Shown here: positions 1-12,156 of the stretch, in pieces
Position numbering within the stretch: position 1 is the first letter of the stretch
Layout of the letters: the number at the start of each line of letters is the position of its first letter
Assembly (NCBI GenBank): GCA_027563935.2
Contig: JANVAS020000222.1
Span: forward strand, 1,860,001 to 1,924,000
Direction: 5' to 3'
DNA length: 64,000 nucleotides
Source: Costus lasius
Taxonomy: Eukaryota; Streptophyta; Magnoliopsida; Zingiberales; Costaceae
Translations under genes and position numbers: made by a program
Notes under the pieces: model-generated
The model's database searches: none
The model's input: only the letters and a program-made list of their open reading frames with translations
Told to the model about the DNA's origin: nothing

Positions 1-1307
1 CGGTCAAATTTGAAGCCCAATTTTTGCAGAGAAGATTTCCAACGATCGAGACCTTTAAATTGGAATCCGTAAGAAGAAGAAAGAGAGCTTTCACCGAGAC
101 GAAGAAGAGGAGACCAAAAGCCCTAATTTTCGTCCACTACAGAGGGAGAAATGGAGTTCCACACCGCCACTAAGGGTTTCACCACCGGGAAGCGTACAGA
201 GCATCCCCGGCCATGAAATTTGAAGGGAAGCTATGCACAGAGGAGGAGAAGGTGCTCCAGAAGTTTCAGCATGAAAGAAGATCAATTGGAGGAGAAATCG
301 ATGAAAGAGGAGGTGCCGACACTGTTCACAGCGCCCCCTTATGCAAATTACGATTGTAATTTATATTACAGCCATGGTGTGTTTTCTTAAACTCTCTTTT
401 CTCTTTGATTTTTGATCTTTTGAAACCATGGATTATTATAACTCCTGCACTATGCTAGCTTAAACTTTTATGGGACATGGGAGAGTAATTCGCTTTAATT
501 CTTAATGACTAGATGATTCTTTTTCCACTATTTCGTCACATATAATTTTAGCATGATAATTTTACTCATGTGATAATTGCACTTTTGATTCTCCATAGAT
601 TCATACTATTATTCATGTTTTAGAGTTCTCACAATAAGGACCGAAAGGTGACTTGCTTGAGAACTTGGAACCCTAGAATTGTATGTTAGGAATTTTCTTT
701 AAGAAATTAGGTTAGTTTTCATTGTTTGATTTTACTAGTCAAATTGCCATGATAATAATATGAATCTAGGATTGAGTCGAGTTGTCAAACGTGCAGATCT
801 TGTGCGAAAGCAAAGATCAGAACGTTGGAGAACCATGAGTAAAACTTGTGTTAAGACTCGGATGCACGAAAGTGATCCTTGAGATTCCACTTGTGATAAT
901 CAACTTAGAATTCGGATGCACGAAAGTGATCCTTGAGTTCTTTGTTTGATGGTTTACTTATTCTCAGCATTGGGATAGATCTTGCGCGAAAGCGAGGATT
1001 GATCCCTGCATGATTGTCTGCATGAAAGTGAGATAATCTTTTTATGAAGTAAATTATGTCTTTACCATGATAAAATTAAACTGACGAATCTCTATTTACA
1101 TCTAGTCATAGAATTTAAAGTGAATGAAACCCTAGTCCCAGTCTTCTCTCTTTGGTATTTCCATTTTAGTTTTTTATTGCTCACTTGCATACTTTCGATT
1201 CACCTAGATAACAAGAAATCAGTTATTCAGTACTCAACAAACAAGGTCTCTGTGGGTTCGATATCTATTTTATTATTTCGAGTATCCGTGCACTTGCGGA
1301 CACAACA
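1..1307 (+). mobile_element. Ty3/gypsy (Athila-like) 5' LTR, 3' part only
   Basis: The stretch aligns by eye, with much divergence, to the LTR at 6104-7912. Shared blocks include the run ending GCGGACACAACA (1296-1307) and a string of 'cgaaagtgatcc'-like repeats at 860-1030. The window starts inside the LTR, so its 5' end and U3 palindromes are not visible. It is followed at 1440 by a tRNA-Asp-type primer-binding site, which marks it as the 5' LTR. Divergence from the 3' LTR is far higher than in the copia elements of this window, so the insertion is old. Confidence 0.75.
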
Positions 1308-1439
1308 AGCTTAGTGACATAACAAGTTTTTTGAGCCGTGTCAGGGAGTAACAAAGTCCCTGTACGCCAAATAACGAGTTTGGCCGCGACACTAGAAATA
1401 AGATTTTGTCTACCTACTTGTTGGGATACAACAAGTTTT

Positions 1440-1457
1440 TGGCGCCATTGCCGGGGA
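1440..1457 (+). other. Primer-binding site, tRNA-Asp type
   Basis: TGGCGCCATTGCCGGGGA matches, with one difference, the complement of the 3' end of plant tRNA-Asp, the usual primer of Athila/Tat gypsy elements. It lies 132 bases past the LTR end at 1307 instead of directly after it. The intervening bases hold two degenerate copies of the same junction (see findings). Confidence 0.8.
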
Positions 1458-1576
1458 CCTTGGTTTTTGTTGATATTGGAGATATTGAGAGTATTGCTAG
1501 ATTAGGTTTTATTTTCTATTTTTCTTGATATTATTTGGCATATCTACTTTGCATGCGCAGGAACCTTAGATCATGA

Positions 1577-1665
1577 CCACTTGTACCTTTTGATCCTGAA
1601 ATTAACAAAACACTTAGATTGCGCAGAAAGTTAAGATTTGAAGAGAACCAACAAGAAACACAAGA
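1577..1665 (+). pseudogene. gag N-terminal stub of the gypsy element
   Basis: The frame starting at 1577 reads PLVPFDPEINKTLRLRRKLR and continues FEENQQETQE, the basic N-terminal stretch typical of Athila-type Gag. A plausible ATG at 1573-1575 is out of this frame by one base, so the start is broken. Homology stops near 1666, where reverse-strand copia leader begins. No zinc knuckle, protease, RT or integrase follows; the rest of gag and all of pol are absent. Assignment to Gag rests on position after the PBS and on recalled family motifs. Confidence 0.6.
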
Positions 1666-4180
1666 ATGCCATGGGCTTTCTCCAAGAGTGACGTGCCACT
1701 ATGTATGGGCCAAGACACATAGCACACAAGCCCTAAGGCTTGGCCAAGTCATCTTGCGCCATTACACCATGCGCCATCAAAGAAGAGTGCTTCTTGCGCC
1801 ACTAGGCAAGGTGCGCAAGCAAGCATGCATGCGCCAATCTCCAAGTACATGCGCCACCCTAATCTTCTTCTTAGTTAAAAGCAAAAAGAAAAGCAGCACG
1901 CAGGCCTCACAAGGATACATCACAGGCATGCAAAGGGGCTTGACTCATGATCACAATATTATGCACAAGTAAGGTATCTACACATGCAATTCTAAATGCT
2001 CATGAAAAATATAAAATTTGAAATTTTACTTTTTCATAAAACCAGTCTCTTTTCTTCATCTTCTTCTCACAAATCTTTTAGTTATTTGCGATCTATTTTT
2101 CATGATGATTTCAAATATCCTCTCGGTTGGTAATTTTATCAGATCAAGAGACCCGGCCAGTCCAAAGACACAATGCCCGTCCTACTTGACAAAACCACGT
2201 GCGCCTTTGATCCTTAAATCATACAAAAAAAATAACCCAAAAATCCAAAAGAGATTGAGAAGATGATAGAAACTAGAAACCCTAATTTTTCCTACTTAGA
2301 AAAATCGTTTGCCATGTGATCATGCAATTTACGAAAATTGAGATATGACATGTGAGCATGGAAAAGCATGAAATTACATCGTCCGAGTCTCACAAACCTG
2401 CCTCTGATACCACTGTTGGGAAACCCCGGGGATATTTTAGAATTTTCAGAGAAACAACATTGCACAGCGGAAGCAATATCCCCGAAACGAGCCGGTACCA
2501 AAAACCCAGTGAAGATCACATGCGAGGGAGTCGACACGATGAGATAGAATATACCTTACAGCAAGATGAGGCCGATGTCGAGGTAGGCGCCCAAGCGTGC
2601 ACCCTCTGCAGTCTCACACACACAGATTCCTTGAGTCCTCTTCTTCCACGCCCGGTGCTTGCCTCGGGAAGAAGATCCAAGCCTTTTGTTTACTTCCTTC
2701 ACAACTTGTGCCACCTCCAAGGTATATGCGCCGAGGATGAAGAAGGATGAAGAAGAGGGATGCCGCTAAGCACCAAATTCCTTGCGCCAAGAGGAAAGGA
2801 AGATCAAGGCTTGCGGCTAGGGTTTGATGGAAGAGATCACTTGCGCCAAGACCCTTGCTCTCATCTCTCTCTATGTTCTCACGCCTCCAAGGAGTAGAAT
2901 ATCTAAGAGGGGGCGCCTAGGGCCACTTATATAGAGCAAGGGGCGGCCAGGGTTAGGGCTAGGCGCAATTTGCTTCCATAATGAAGCAAAATTTGCCCAC
3001 TTCACCCCATTATACCCCTTAGGCGCTAATGGGGTTGGTTCTCTCCCCATTATACCCCTTAGGCGCCAATGGGGTTGTTATTGGGCCTCATTGGTTGATG
3101 AGCAAGCTCATACTTCATTGAATGGGTTGATTAAGCCATTGGATCCAATCCAATGCAACCCAAATCCAAATGTGACCTAACCATGGTCAAATTCGGGTCA
3201 ACTTACCATAAATGAAGTATGGCTCTAATAACATTCTTCCATCTCATCAGACCCATCGGCACTGATGAATTCTCCCAAATAGATCTGAGTTATCCAATAA
3301 CTCGATCATAAGGCTTCCCGATCAATACGAGAACTCAAGCATCAAGGTGTGTGACCTTGTAGGTTCCTCTGACGCTGGCAGTGCTCACCAAAGGTCACCA
3401 CAAGCAGTGAGTGGCACCTAGCAGTGCATCGCTGCTACCCAGGTCATTGGAATGGATATCGACATCGACATCCCCATCATCGCAATTAGGTACAGATGCA
3501 TTCCAGTCTCTTTACCGTACTGATATCCGATTGGACAAGTGTGTCACTACTTGTTTTCATCCAATCTCATGTCTATGACTAAATCAGGTCTCACCTGGGT
3601 ATGGCCATACACTTTCAGTCATATAACCATAGAGGAGCTCCATGGATATCAAACTTCCCTTAGGAAGTGGCAAATCCTCTGTCTGTCCATTGACCTTCTT
3701 ATATGGGTCGTGACATTCTCAATGACAATCGTTATTACCCCCCAACTACGGCGAGGTGTTAGGTTGTATCAAAGCATATCCCTAACCATATAGAATGGCC
3801 AATGACCTCAAGTCAAGGGATCAATGCATCTCCTATCACTTGTGAGGATAACTTGTGACACCAAGTCATTGCCTCACAGCGGGTCGTTCCAGTATATCCA
3901 CCACTGATATACTCATATGTCTGCGTTAGCACCTTGTGCCTAACCAGCCCATATACCAGTCTCACAAGTACCAGAGCTGTCCCATATCTGCTCAGGTACA
4001 TCAACTGGGGACTATCATTTGAGCACAGATCCAATCTGTCTCCAGGGACATTATCATATAAGTACACAATCGCAGATGTAAGCATATATAGATAATGACA
4101 ATGCCAGAATGATATAAAATATCAACGTCAAGTAGTACAATAATGGACCAAAACTAGGTCCTATGGCATATACACCAACA
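1666..4180 (-). mobile_element. Truncated Ty1/copia element (leader plus 5' LTR) inserted in the gypsy gag
   Basis: On the minus strand this is an LTR (4180 down to 2414), then a PBS (complement of 2401-2412, TGGTATCAGAGG) and about 735 bases of leader. The leader matches 53750-54480 in reverse, including the recurring TGGCGCA motif. The LTR begins TGTTGGTGTATATGCC and ends CCCAACA. Its family is that of the LTRs at 51842 and 59331, but clearly diverged. The body of the element is missing; it ends inside the leader near 1666, at the gypsy gag stub. No target duplication can be recognised because the inner end is lost. Confidence 0.8.
2414..4180 (-). repeat. Copia LTR (5' LTR of the minus-strand element)
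   Basis: 1,767 bases bounded by TGTTGG/CCAACA inverted ends. On the minus strand it holds a TATA-like box (complement of 2928-2934) and the LTR block around 3590-3620 with TATGGCCATA that recurs in the other copia LTRs of the window. The PBS directly follows its 3' end. Confidence 0.85.
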
Positions 4181-4720
4181 GGTGCTCCCACTTTGCCACT
4201 ACCCAACATAGAAAAGACCACGGTTCAAAACCAAGAAAACTGGAAGCTTTCATCAAGTGTTGCCACAGCCACCATTCCTACACCTTTGGATTCAGTGCCA
4301 CCGCCACCCACCTGAGGTGGTAATGATGACCCTTTTGGTATGAGTATGGATTCACCGCCATACAGAGCTACCGATTCCCCATCACATAGAGTTACAGGGT
4401 CTTCTTCACACAGAGCTGCTCCCACTCAGAGAGGGTGGTCGAGTGCATATGATCCTGGTTTTCAAGCTCTTTCTGCTGAAGTATTCCGATTGGGACGCCT
4501 CATGGAAAAGTCACTAAATGCCATTGATCACTTGCATGATGATATTGAGTCAATGGGCAATTATATGGAAGAGATGTGGAAGTTTATTTACAACAGATTC
4601 AGCGGTGGAGATGAAGATGGTGAAAATTAAGGAGATGGTGAAGATGATCAGGATGATCCTATGGATGCTGCCCCAGCCGATGAAGAAGACGAGGAAACAG
4701 ATTCTGACGCGGACAACTAG
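4181..4720 (+). pseudogene. 3' ORF (env-like / transposon protein) of the gypsy element, C-terminal part
   Basis: One frame runs from about 4184 to the stop TAG at 4718-4720 with two internal stops, TGA at 4313-4315 and TAA at 4628-4630. It contains a Ser/Pro-rich segment, then a conserved-looking helical block (DPGFQALSAEVFRLGRL, near 4448-4500; ESMGNYMEEMWKFIY, near 4550-4590) and an acidic tail of Asp/Glu residues. Athila-type elements carry a third ORF of this kind between pol and the 3' LTR. The longest uninterrupted piece is 4340-4630 (96 residues). The protein is broken and is unlikely to be made. Function is unknown; the env-like label is by position. Confidence 0.55.
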
Positions 4721-6103
4721 AACTTTTTGAGTATTTTTTTGTCATCTATTCTTTATTTGTCTTTATACATTATTGATGATACATGTTCTTGTAGGGAAGG
4801 ATGACTCGATCATATTTCTTGTGTCGGATGCTTGTCGATCCTCGATTTTAGATTTTGTGTTCTGAACTTTGATTCGATTGGGTTGTAAAACTTGATATAT
4901 TTTTCATTGTTGATGATGTGATTTGGTACCATGTGTAGGTGCATTTTACTTTTGGATTGTATAACCCTTAACTGATGACTTGCATTTGTGATAGCATGTG
5001 ATTTTATTTCTTGTTGAGAATTCTATGGATGTATTCTCCTTTGGACATATGGATGACTTTCTTATAACGATGCGTGGTCTTGTTTCTTGAGGAATCTTGA
5101 TATTTGTTGTGTTGATTTCGTTGCATTGATGATGATTGTATATGCATTGTCAATGTCTATGAATGGAGATATACTTGTTGTGTTAAATTTATTTCTTCAA
5201 TATACATCTACGTGTTGAAATTTTTCATTGATTGATGCATGAAGTTTTGGGTAGATATGTTGTTTGATGAATGCAATCTAAGGGTAAAACTACTTTCTTG
5301 AATAAAATGAGTATATGAGTGTACTTTTTGAATTGATGTCAATTGATTAACCTAGTTGATGTTTGAGTCTATTTTACTATTTGTTGGGAAGAAAGAGTCC
5401 AAGATTCAAAAAGATAGAGTGACTCCCCTACTTGGCACTGCGTAAAATTGGTAGTGGTACTGAAGATATGGGTTGAAGTCTGAAGAGAGAAAGAAAGAAT
5501 TACTCCTCTACTTAGCACTGTATTAATTTGCAGTGCTACCAAAGTTAAGAGTTGAAGTCCAAAAAAAAAGTGTGTATCTATGTCGGTACATGCCACGAAA
5601 ATAATTGTTTGGCATTAACTCCGCTGTCTCAGGTAAGATTCTTCATACTAATGAGATATGAGTTCTATTACATCAGTTATGTGACCAATATACTCTAAAT
5701 TCGTCACTAGAAAAAAAAAAGGTGATAATCGATTTAGAGAATGATAAAGATAAAAAAGGAGAGGAGAGAGAAAAGAGAAAAATTTTGAGTGGAAAAAGAT
5801 TTTGCAGATCCTATTCTTGTAAATAAAAGTATTATGGATTTGAACTAAAATTGGGTAAACTCATGAGATTGAAATTCTGTCTATTATACAAGTTGCGAAA
5901 TGTTAGTTGACTCTGTTGTGAATCTTAAGGATTAAATTCGGAGGACGATATATTTATTTGAAATTTTATATAGCATTTGGTGAAATTTTTCATGAGTGAT
6001 TATATTTTAGAAATTTATTTTTCATAAGAAAGTATTTTCCCCATGATCAGCATTGTTCTTTTAATTTGCTTGAGGAAAAACAAAGTTTAAGCCTTATGTA
6101 TTT
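4721..6103 (+). other. 3' untranslated internal region of the gypsy element
   Basis: AT-rich and non-coding. It holds a diverged two-copy tandem repeat (about 5421-5481 and 5497-5560), each copy containing a GGCACTG-type hairpin arm. The last 45 bases (CTTGAGGAAAAACAAAG and on) resemble the polypurine-tract end that precedes Athila/Tat 3' LTRs. It runs directly into the LTR start TGATGAC at 6104. Confidence 0.6.
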
Positions 6104-7912
6104 TGATGACTCAAAAATTCATAGTATGTTTTATATTAATTGATTAGTCTTTTTGAGTCATATTCATGCTCTTTTTCTTGTTTTTAAGCCTTATCTGTCA
6201 AATATTTCAGAATCTATACATTTTCTTATTTTTGATCAATTTCAAGAAAAAAAGCCTTTATGTTGATGGATTTCGAATAATTTGAATACATAGACAAATT
6301 CATATCATTAAGAGGAGATTACATGTTAAATTTCAAGACAATCAGAACTTTCGGCAAAATTACGGCAGGGCCGTAATCTTAATTACGGGCGTGGTTTTAT
6401 TGGGATTTAAGGAAAGAATCACAGTATTGCCGTGATTTTTTTTTTCTTGATCATAATTTCTGGCAGATTTTTCATAGAGGAAATTACAGTACTACCGTAA
6501 ATATCTTTACGGCTGTAATTTTATTCGGGAGAAATTGAAGCAATCACGGCACTACCGTGTTTATTATTACCCCCGTAATTTTATCTAGATTTTGCATAGA
6601 GGAGATTATGGCGCTGCCGTAATATTCTTCACGGGCCGTACTTCTAACCTAGGCGGCCGTGTTTGCCCGAGTCTTTCAGAGTTACTGTAGCCAATTTTTC
6701 TGAAGCCAATTTCGAGAGATTTACGCCACGATTTCCAAATCTGTAAGAAGGGGAGTGATTTATATAAGGAGAAGAAGATTTCAGATCAAAAAGCCCCAAT
6801 TTTGATCCACGATAGAGACAGAAGTCGAGGAGATCGCTATCGCCCTAGGGTTCATCACCGAGAAGCGCACAGACCATCGTCGGTGGCGAAATTTGAAGGG
6901 AAGATACTCTTGAGGAAGGAGAAGATGCATAAAAAGTTTTAGAGCGAAAGGAGTTCGATCGGAGGAGGAATCAAAGAAAACGTGGGCGCTGCTACTGTTC
7001 ATAGCAAACACGTACACGATTATGGGCTGTGATTATTTTCACAGCCTAACTCTATTTCTTCTTCTTTGATTTCTGATTTTTCTGAAATGAATACTTATTG
7101 TAATTCTTTCACCATGATAGCGTAAAAACCTTTTTGGGACGGGGGTGTAATCCCCTTAATTTCTTAATGACTAGATAATTTTTATTTCGTCAGAATAATC
7201 TTTGGTATGATAATTTTACTTAAGTGATTATTGTTTTTAATCTTTTCTTGTTTCAATTATCAGCATAGTTTAGAGTTTTGTAATATGTACTGGGAGGTAA
7301 CTTGCAAAACTGATTTAGGAACTTATATGCTATGAGAATAGGTTTGTTCTTAATTCCTGATATTTGAAGCTTAAATTCTTGTTGATAATCTGATCTAGGA
7401 AATTTTATTGAGTTAGACATGAAAATATGCATTGAAAGATGATATTGGATTATTGGAAACCCTAAAGTAAAACCTGTGAAATTAAGGTATTATAATATTT
7501 AATTTCACTTGACATATTGATATTGAGAGTTAAGACATGAGAGTGATTTTAATTTTCTTATCAAGATTTACTTATTTTAAAACACTGAATAGCAAGTCAC
7601 GAGAGTGAAGGTTGTTTAGTGTAAATTATCATCGCGAGAGCGAGACAATTTCTTTTTAAGTGAATTTCATCTTTATCATGTTAAGAATAAACTAACGAAC
7701 ACTTATTTCTGTCTAGTCATTGAAATTAAGAAGGATGAAACCCTAGTCTCAATCTCTCTCTCTGATAATCCGTTACACTTTTCGAATCATTTGCTTACAA
7801 CATATTTGATTGCTTAGGTACAAGAAAACAATTATTCAGTACTTAACACGTAGGTCCGTGTGGTTCGATATCTTTTATTACTTCGAGTATCCATGCACTT
7901 GCGGACACAACA
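6104..7912 (+). mobile_element. Ty3/gypsy 3' LTR
   Basis: 1,809 bases from TGATGACTC to GCGGACACAACA, the same termini as the solo LTRs at 8523-12151. The U3 part (6357-6660) carries several near-palindromes of the TTACGG-n-CCGTAA type. A TATA box (TATATAAGG, from 6761) lies about 100 bases downstream of them. The polypurine-like tract before it identifies it as the 3' LTR of the element starting at 1. The flanks 6099-6103 (TATTT) and 7913-7917 (GAGGG) do not match, as expected if the partner duplication lies left of the window. Confidence 0.8.
6761..6769 (+). promoter_or_regulatory. TATA box of the gypsy LTR
   Basis: TATATAAGG lies between the U3 palindrome array and the R/U5-like half of the LTR, the expected place for the RNA polymerase II promoter of an LTR retrotransposon. 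Confidence 0.5.
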
Positions 7913-8055
7913 GAGGGTTGGGGCAAATCTATCAAGCTTTAGCAAAATAAAAGGAGAGAGGAGGAATCTTACGGTAACATAAGTTATAAGAAGAAGAGGA
8001 AGCATTCGGCAAGCAAAAAAAATTTGTTCTTTTGTGAAGAGCAGAAGAAACCTCT

Positions 8056-8368
8056 TGCTGGGATTTTTATCCCAAATTATCTATCAATGCTGGGATTTTT
8101 ATCCCAAATTATCTATCTATGTTGGGATTTTTATCCTAAACCATTTATGCTAGAAATTTTATCCTAAGATTATGCTGGGATTTTTATCCCAAACCCCTTA
8201 TGCTAGGATTTTTTATCCTAAGGTTATATGCCAAATTCATGTTGGATTTTTATCCTAAATCTATGCGGGGATTTTATCCCAAACCTATGATGGGATTTTT
8301 ATCCTAGATTCATACTGGCTTTTTATCCTAAATCTATCCCAAATCTCTCATGCTAGGATTGTTAACCT
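8056..8368 (+). repeat. Tandem repeat, ~30-35 bp, with GGGATTTTTATCCC palindrome
   Basis: About ten imperfect units of the form TGCTGGGATTTTTATCCCAA plus an AT spacer. Each unit contains the self-complementary GGGAT...ATCCC. Copies drift to GGATTTTTATCC and similar, and pairing is kept in many of them. No coding sense. It may be the 3' region of an older retrotransposon into which the LTR at 8523 inserted. The remaining flanks 7913-8055 and 8369-8517 show nothing recognisable. Confidence 0.8.
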
Positions 8369-8522
8369 ACAACGATTACGTTGGAAGCAGTAAAAAAAAA
8401 AGAAGAAACAATGAGGAGAAGGATAAAATCTTCACAAAGTGGAGTTAAAAAAATTATCTCAAACATTAACCAGTTCTCGGCTTGGTAAATTGATGAATTT
8501 TTTTTATCTTTACATGTGAAGA

Positions 8523-11500
8523 TGTTGTGTCTGCAAGTGCACAGATACTCAAAGTAATAATTAAGATATCGAACCACAGAGACCTCGTTTGTCAAGTATC
8601 GAATAATCGATTTCTCACTAGCTAGGCAATCGAAAATGACGAAGGCAAGCGATCGGAACTACACGAAAAAGTCAGAGAGAGAGAAACTGAGACTAGGGTT
8701 TCATCCACCTTAATTTCAATGACTAGATCTAAATAAATGTTCGTCAGTCTAATTTTATTATGATAAAGATATAATTTACTTATATAGAAATCATCTCGCT
8801 TTCGCGTAGACAATTTACAAAGAACCAATCCTCACTTTCACACAGGATCTATTCAATGCTAAAGATAAGTAAATCACTAACAAAGAACTCAAAGATCACT
8901 TTTCTACATCCAAATCCTAAGTCAATTATCTCAAGTGAAAACTATATACTTTCATACTATAATTTTCACAGGTTCTACTTAAGGTTCTCCAGCGATCCGA
9001 TACTTGATTTCTCATAGTATCATCATGTTTATTTCAATAATTCAATCCTAGATTTAGATTATCAACATGGCAATATACTTCTAAAATCAAGAAATAAGAA
9101 CAAACCTAATTTCTTATGATGAGTTCTTAACATTCAATTTTAGGGTTCCAAGTTTTCGCAAATAACTTTTCAGTCCATATCACAAAAACTCTAAATCATA
9201 TTGGTAAAATAAATCTAAGGAGAATTAAAGGCAATCGTCACATAAGTAGAATTATCATATTAAAATTATCTTGACGAAATAAAAGTCATCTAGTCATAAG
9301 AAATTAAGGGGATTATACCCCATGTCCCATGAAGTGTTTAAGCTAGCATAGTTGAAGAATTACAATAAACCATAGTTTCAAAGGATTAGAAATCAAAAGG
9401 AAAGAGGAAATCAAATAACAGCACGGCTGTAATGAAAATTACAGCTATAATTTTACACTATGAGGCACAATGAATAGTGCTGGCGACAACTCCTTTGTCG
9501 ATTTCTCCTCCGATCGATCTCCTTTCGCTATGAAACTTCTGGAGTATGTTCTCCTCCTCTAGGCGCAGCTTCCCCACAAATTTCTCGGCAGGGAAATGCA
9601 CTGTACGCTTCCCGGCGGTGAAATCTAGGGCGACGGTGAAAACTCTGATTTCTCTCTCGATTGTGGATGAAAATTAGGGCTTTTCATGTGTGTCTCTTCT
9701 TCCTGATCTCACAAGTATTTTCCTTTTTACGGATTCCAATTGATGGTCCAGATCATCCGCAATCATCCGCGCAAGAATCAGGCTTCAAAAATATCCGTGA
9801 AAATTGCAAGTCCAGATCATAATTACGGCCGTGTTTTTTATTACGATGGTGCCGTAATTTCTACAAAGTGTTCTGTACAAAAATCGACCAGGATTATGGC
9901 CCGTGATATTCATTAGGCAGTGCCGTAATTCTCAAAAATCTCTCAGGTCAGAATTGGACTGAAATTATGACCCGTAATATTGTTTACGGTAATGCCGTAA
10001 TGTTGTGTCCGCAAGTGCACGGATACTCAAAGTAATAAAAAAGATATTGAACTACAGAGACCTACGTGTTTAGTAGCAAATAATTGTTTTCTCACTAGCT
10101 AAGCAAATCGAATATGATGAAAGCACAAACGAAAATTGTATGAAATATTAGAGAGAGAAACTGGGACTAGGGTTTCATTCACCTTAATTTCAATGACTAG
10201 ATATGAATAGATGTTCGTCAATCAAATTTTCTCATGATAAATATATAATTTACTTCATAAAGAAATCATCTCGCTTTCGCGCAGACGATTTATGAAGAAC
10301 CGATCCTCACTTTCATGCAGGATCTATTCAATGCTGAAGATAAGTAAATCATTGATAGAGAACTCAAGGATCACTTTCATGCATCCGAATTCTAAATCAA
10401 TCATCTCAAGTGAAAACTACATACTTTCATACTATAATTTTCACAAGCTCTACTTAAGATTCTCCAATAATCTGATACTTGATTTCTCATAGTATCATCA
10501 TGTTTGTTACAATAACTCAATCTTAGATTCAGATTATTAACATGGCGTTAAACTTCTAAAATCGAAAAATAAGAACTAACCTAATTTCTTACGATGAGTT
10601 CATAACATTCAATTTTAGGGTTCCAAGTTCTTAGCAAATCACTTTTCAGTCCATATTGCAAAAACTTTAAAACATGCTAACAATATGAATCTATGGAGAA
10701 TTAAAAGCAATCAACACATAAGTAGAATTATCATAGTAAAATCATCATGACGAAAGTAAAAATAATCTAATCATTAAGAAATTGAGGGGAATTACTCCCC
10801 CATGTCCCAAAAGATGTCTAAGCTAGTATGGTAGAAGAATTACAATAATTCATGGTTTAGAATGATTAGAAATCGAACAGAAAGAAGAAAACCAAATAAC
10901 AGCACGGCTGTAATGAAAATTATAGCCGTAATTTTACGTGTGAACAGTGCAGGCACTTGCAATTTCTTTCATTTCTCCTCCGATCGATCTCCTTTTGCTC
11001 TAAAACTTCTGGGGTATCTCTCCTCCTCCAGGTGAAGCTTCCTTGTAAATTTCGCGGCCTGAGATGGCCTCTACGCTTCTCGGCACGAGACCGTGCCCTA
11101 GAAATGCCCTTGCTGATTTCTCCCTCGATTCTTCACGAAATTCGATTCTTCTTGTCCTCAAATCTTCTCCTCGATTTATAGAATACTCCCTTTTTTACAG
11201 TTTTTCAATTGGTGCCCTGGATCATCAGATATTGCGTTGCAAAAATTTGACTTTTGAGCGGCTGCGGAAGACTCATTCAAATTCATAATTATCGCTGTAA
11301 TTTTGGTTACGGTAGGGCCGTAATTTTGTTCTTTGAATTCTGGGCCGAAAATATGGTACTGTGAAAAATATTATGGCACTGCCGTAATTTCTTCTATGTA
11401 ATTCTGGGCAGAAATTACGGTACCGTAATTTTCATTACGGCAGTGGTGTATTTCTGGGTAGAAAATTATAACCCGTAATAAATATTACACCCGAGGTGTA

Positions 11501-12151
11501 TTTTTCAAACTTGCTCCGATTTGCATGAAAATTAACGGGTAGCTTCCTCTCGACGCCTAGAATCCATTGGTGTGCTCAAATCTTCCAAAATCCATCAAAA
11601 TATGGCACTTTTTACCTAAAAATCATCTAAAATAAGAAATGGTGTAGATTCCGCAATATTTGACAAATAAGGCTTAAAAACAAGCAAAAGAGCATGAATG
11701 TAACAAAAAAAACCAATGAAATGACACAAAATATACTATGAATTTTGGTGTCATCACGTAATATGTGTAAAACTTTCTGTTCAAAATTCACCCCAAATTA
11801 TGGCAGCGCTCCGAAATTACGGTAGTGCTGTGATTTGTTCTGCAGGTTCAGTGAAACCACGGTACCATAATATTAATTACGGCCCTGCCGTAATTTGGTT
11901 TGAGACTTCAATTCTTCATAAAAATTGATATGTAATCTCTTCCTGATGATGGGGATTCATCTATGCATCTGAATTTGCTTGAAAACGCCTTAAAATGGTG
12001 CCTTTCTACTTGAAAATCATCAAAAACTAGAAAATGTGTAGATTCTGTAATATTTGATAAATAAGGCAAAAAAATAAGCAAAGGAGCATAAATTTGACAT
12101 AAAAAAACCTATCAAATGGCATAAAATATACTATAAATTTTTGTGTCATCA
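8523..12151 (-). mobile_element. Solo LTR of the gypsy family (outer), interrupted by a nested solo LTR
   Basis: On the minus strand this is a complete LTR (TGATGACAC...GACACAACA) split into 11762-12151 and 8523-10000, 1,868 bases without the insert. Exact 5-bp duplications GAAGA flank it (8518-8522 and 12152-12156). There is no internal region or second LTR, so it is a solo LTR left by LTR-LTR recombination. The U3 part holds the same TTACGG...CCGTAA near-palindromes as 6104-7912. Confidence 0.9.
10001..11756 (-). mobile_element. Solo LTR of the gypsy family (inner, nested)
   Basis: 1,756 bases with the family termini TGTTGTGTCCGC (left) and TTTGGTGTCATCA (right). It is flanked by exact duplications CGTAA at 9996-10000 and 11757-11761. 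It is inserted into one of the CCGTAA palindromes of the outer LTR. A TATAAAT sequence on the minus strand (complement of 11174-11180) is the likely LTR promoter. It is younger than the outer LTR by position. Confidence 0.9.
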
Positions 12152-12156
12152 GAAGA

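Noticed and set aside
1619..1972. 117-residue open frame
   Set aside because: Only its first residues are gypsy Gag; the remainder is reverse-strand copia leader.
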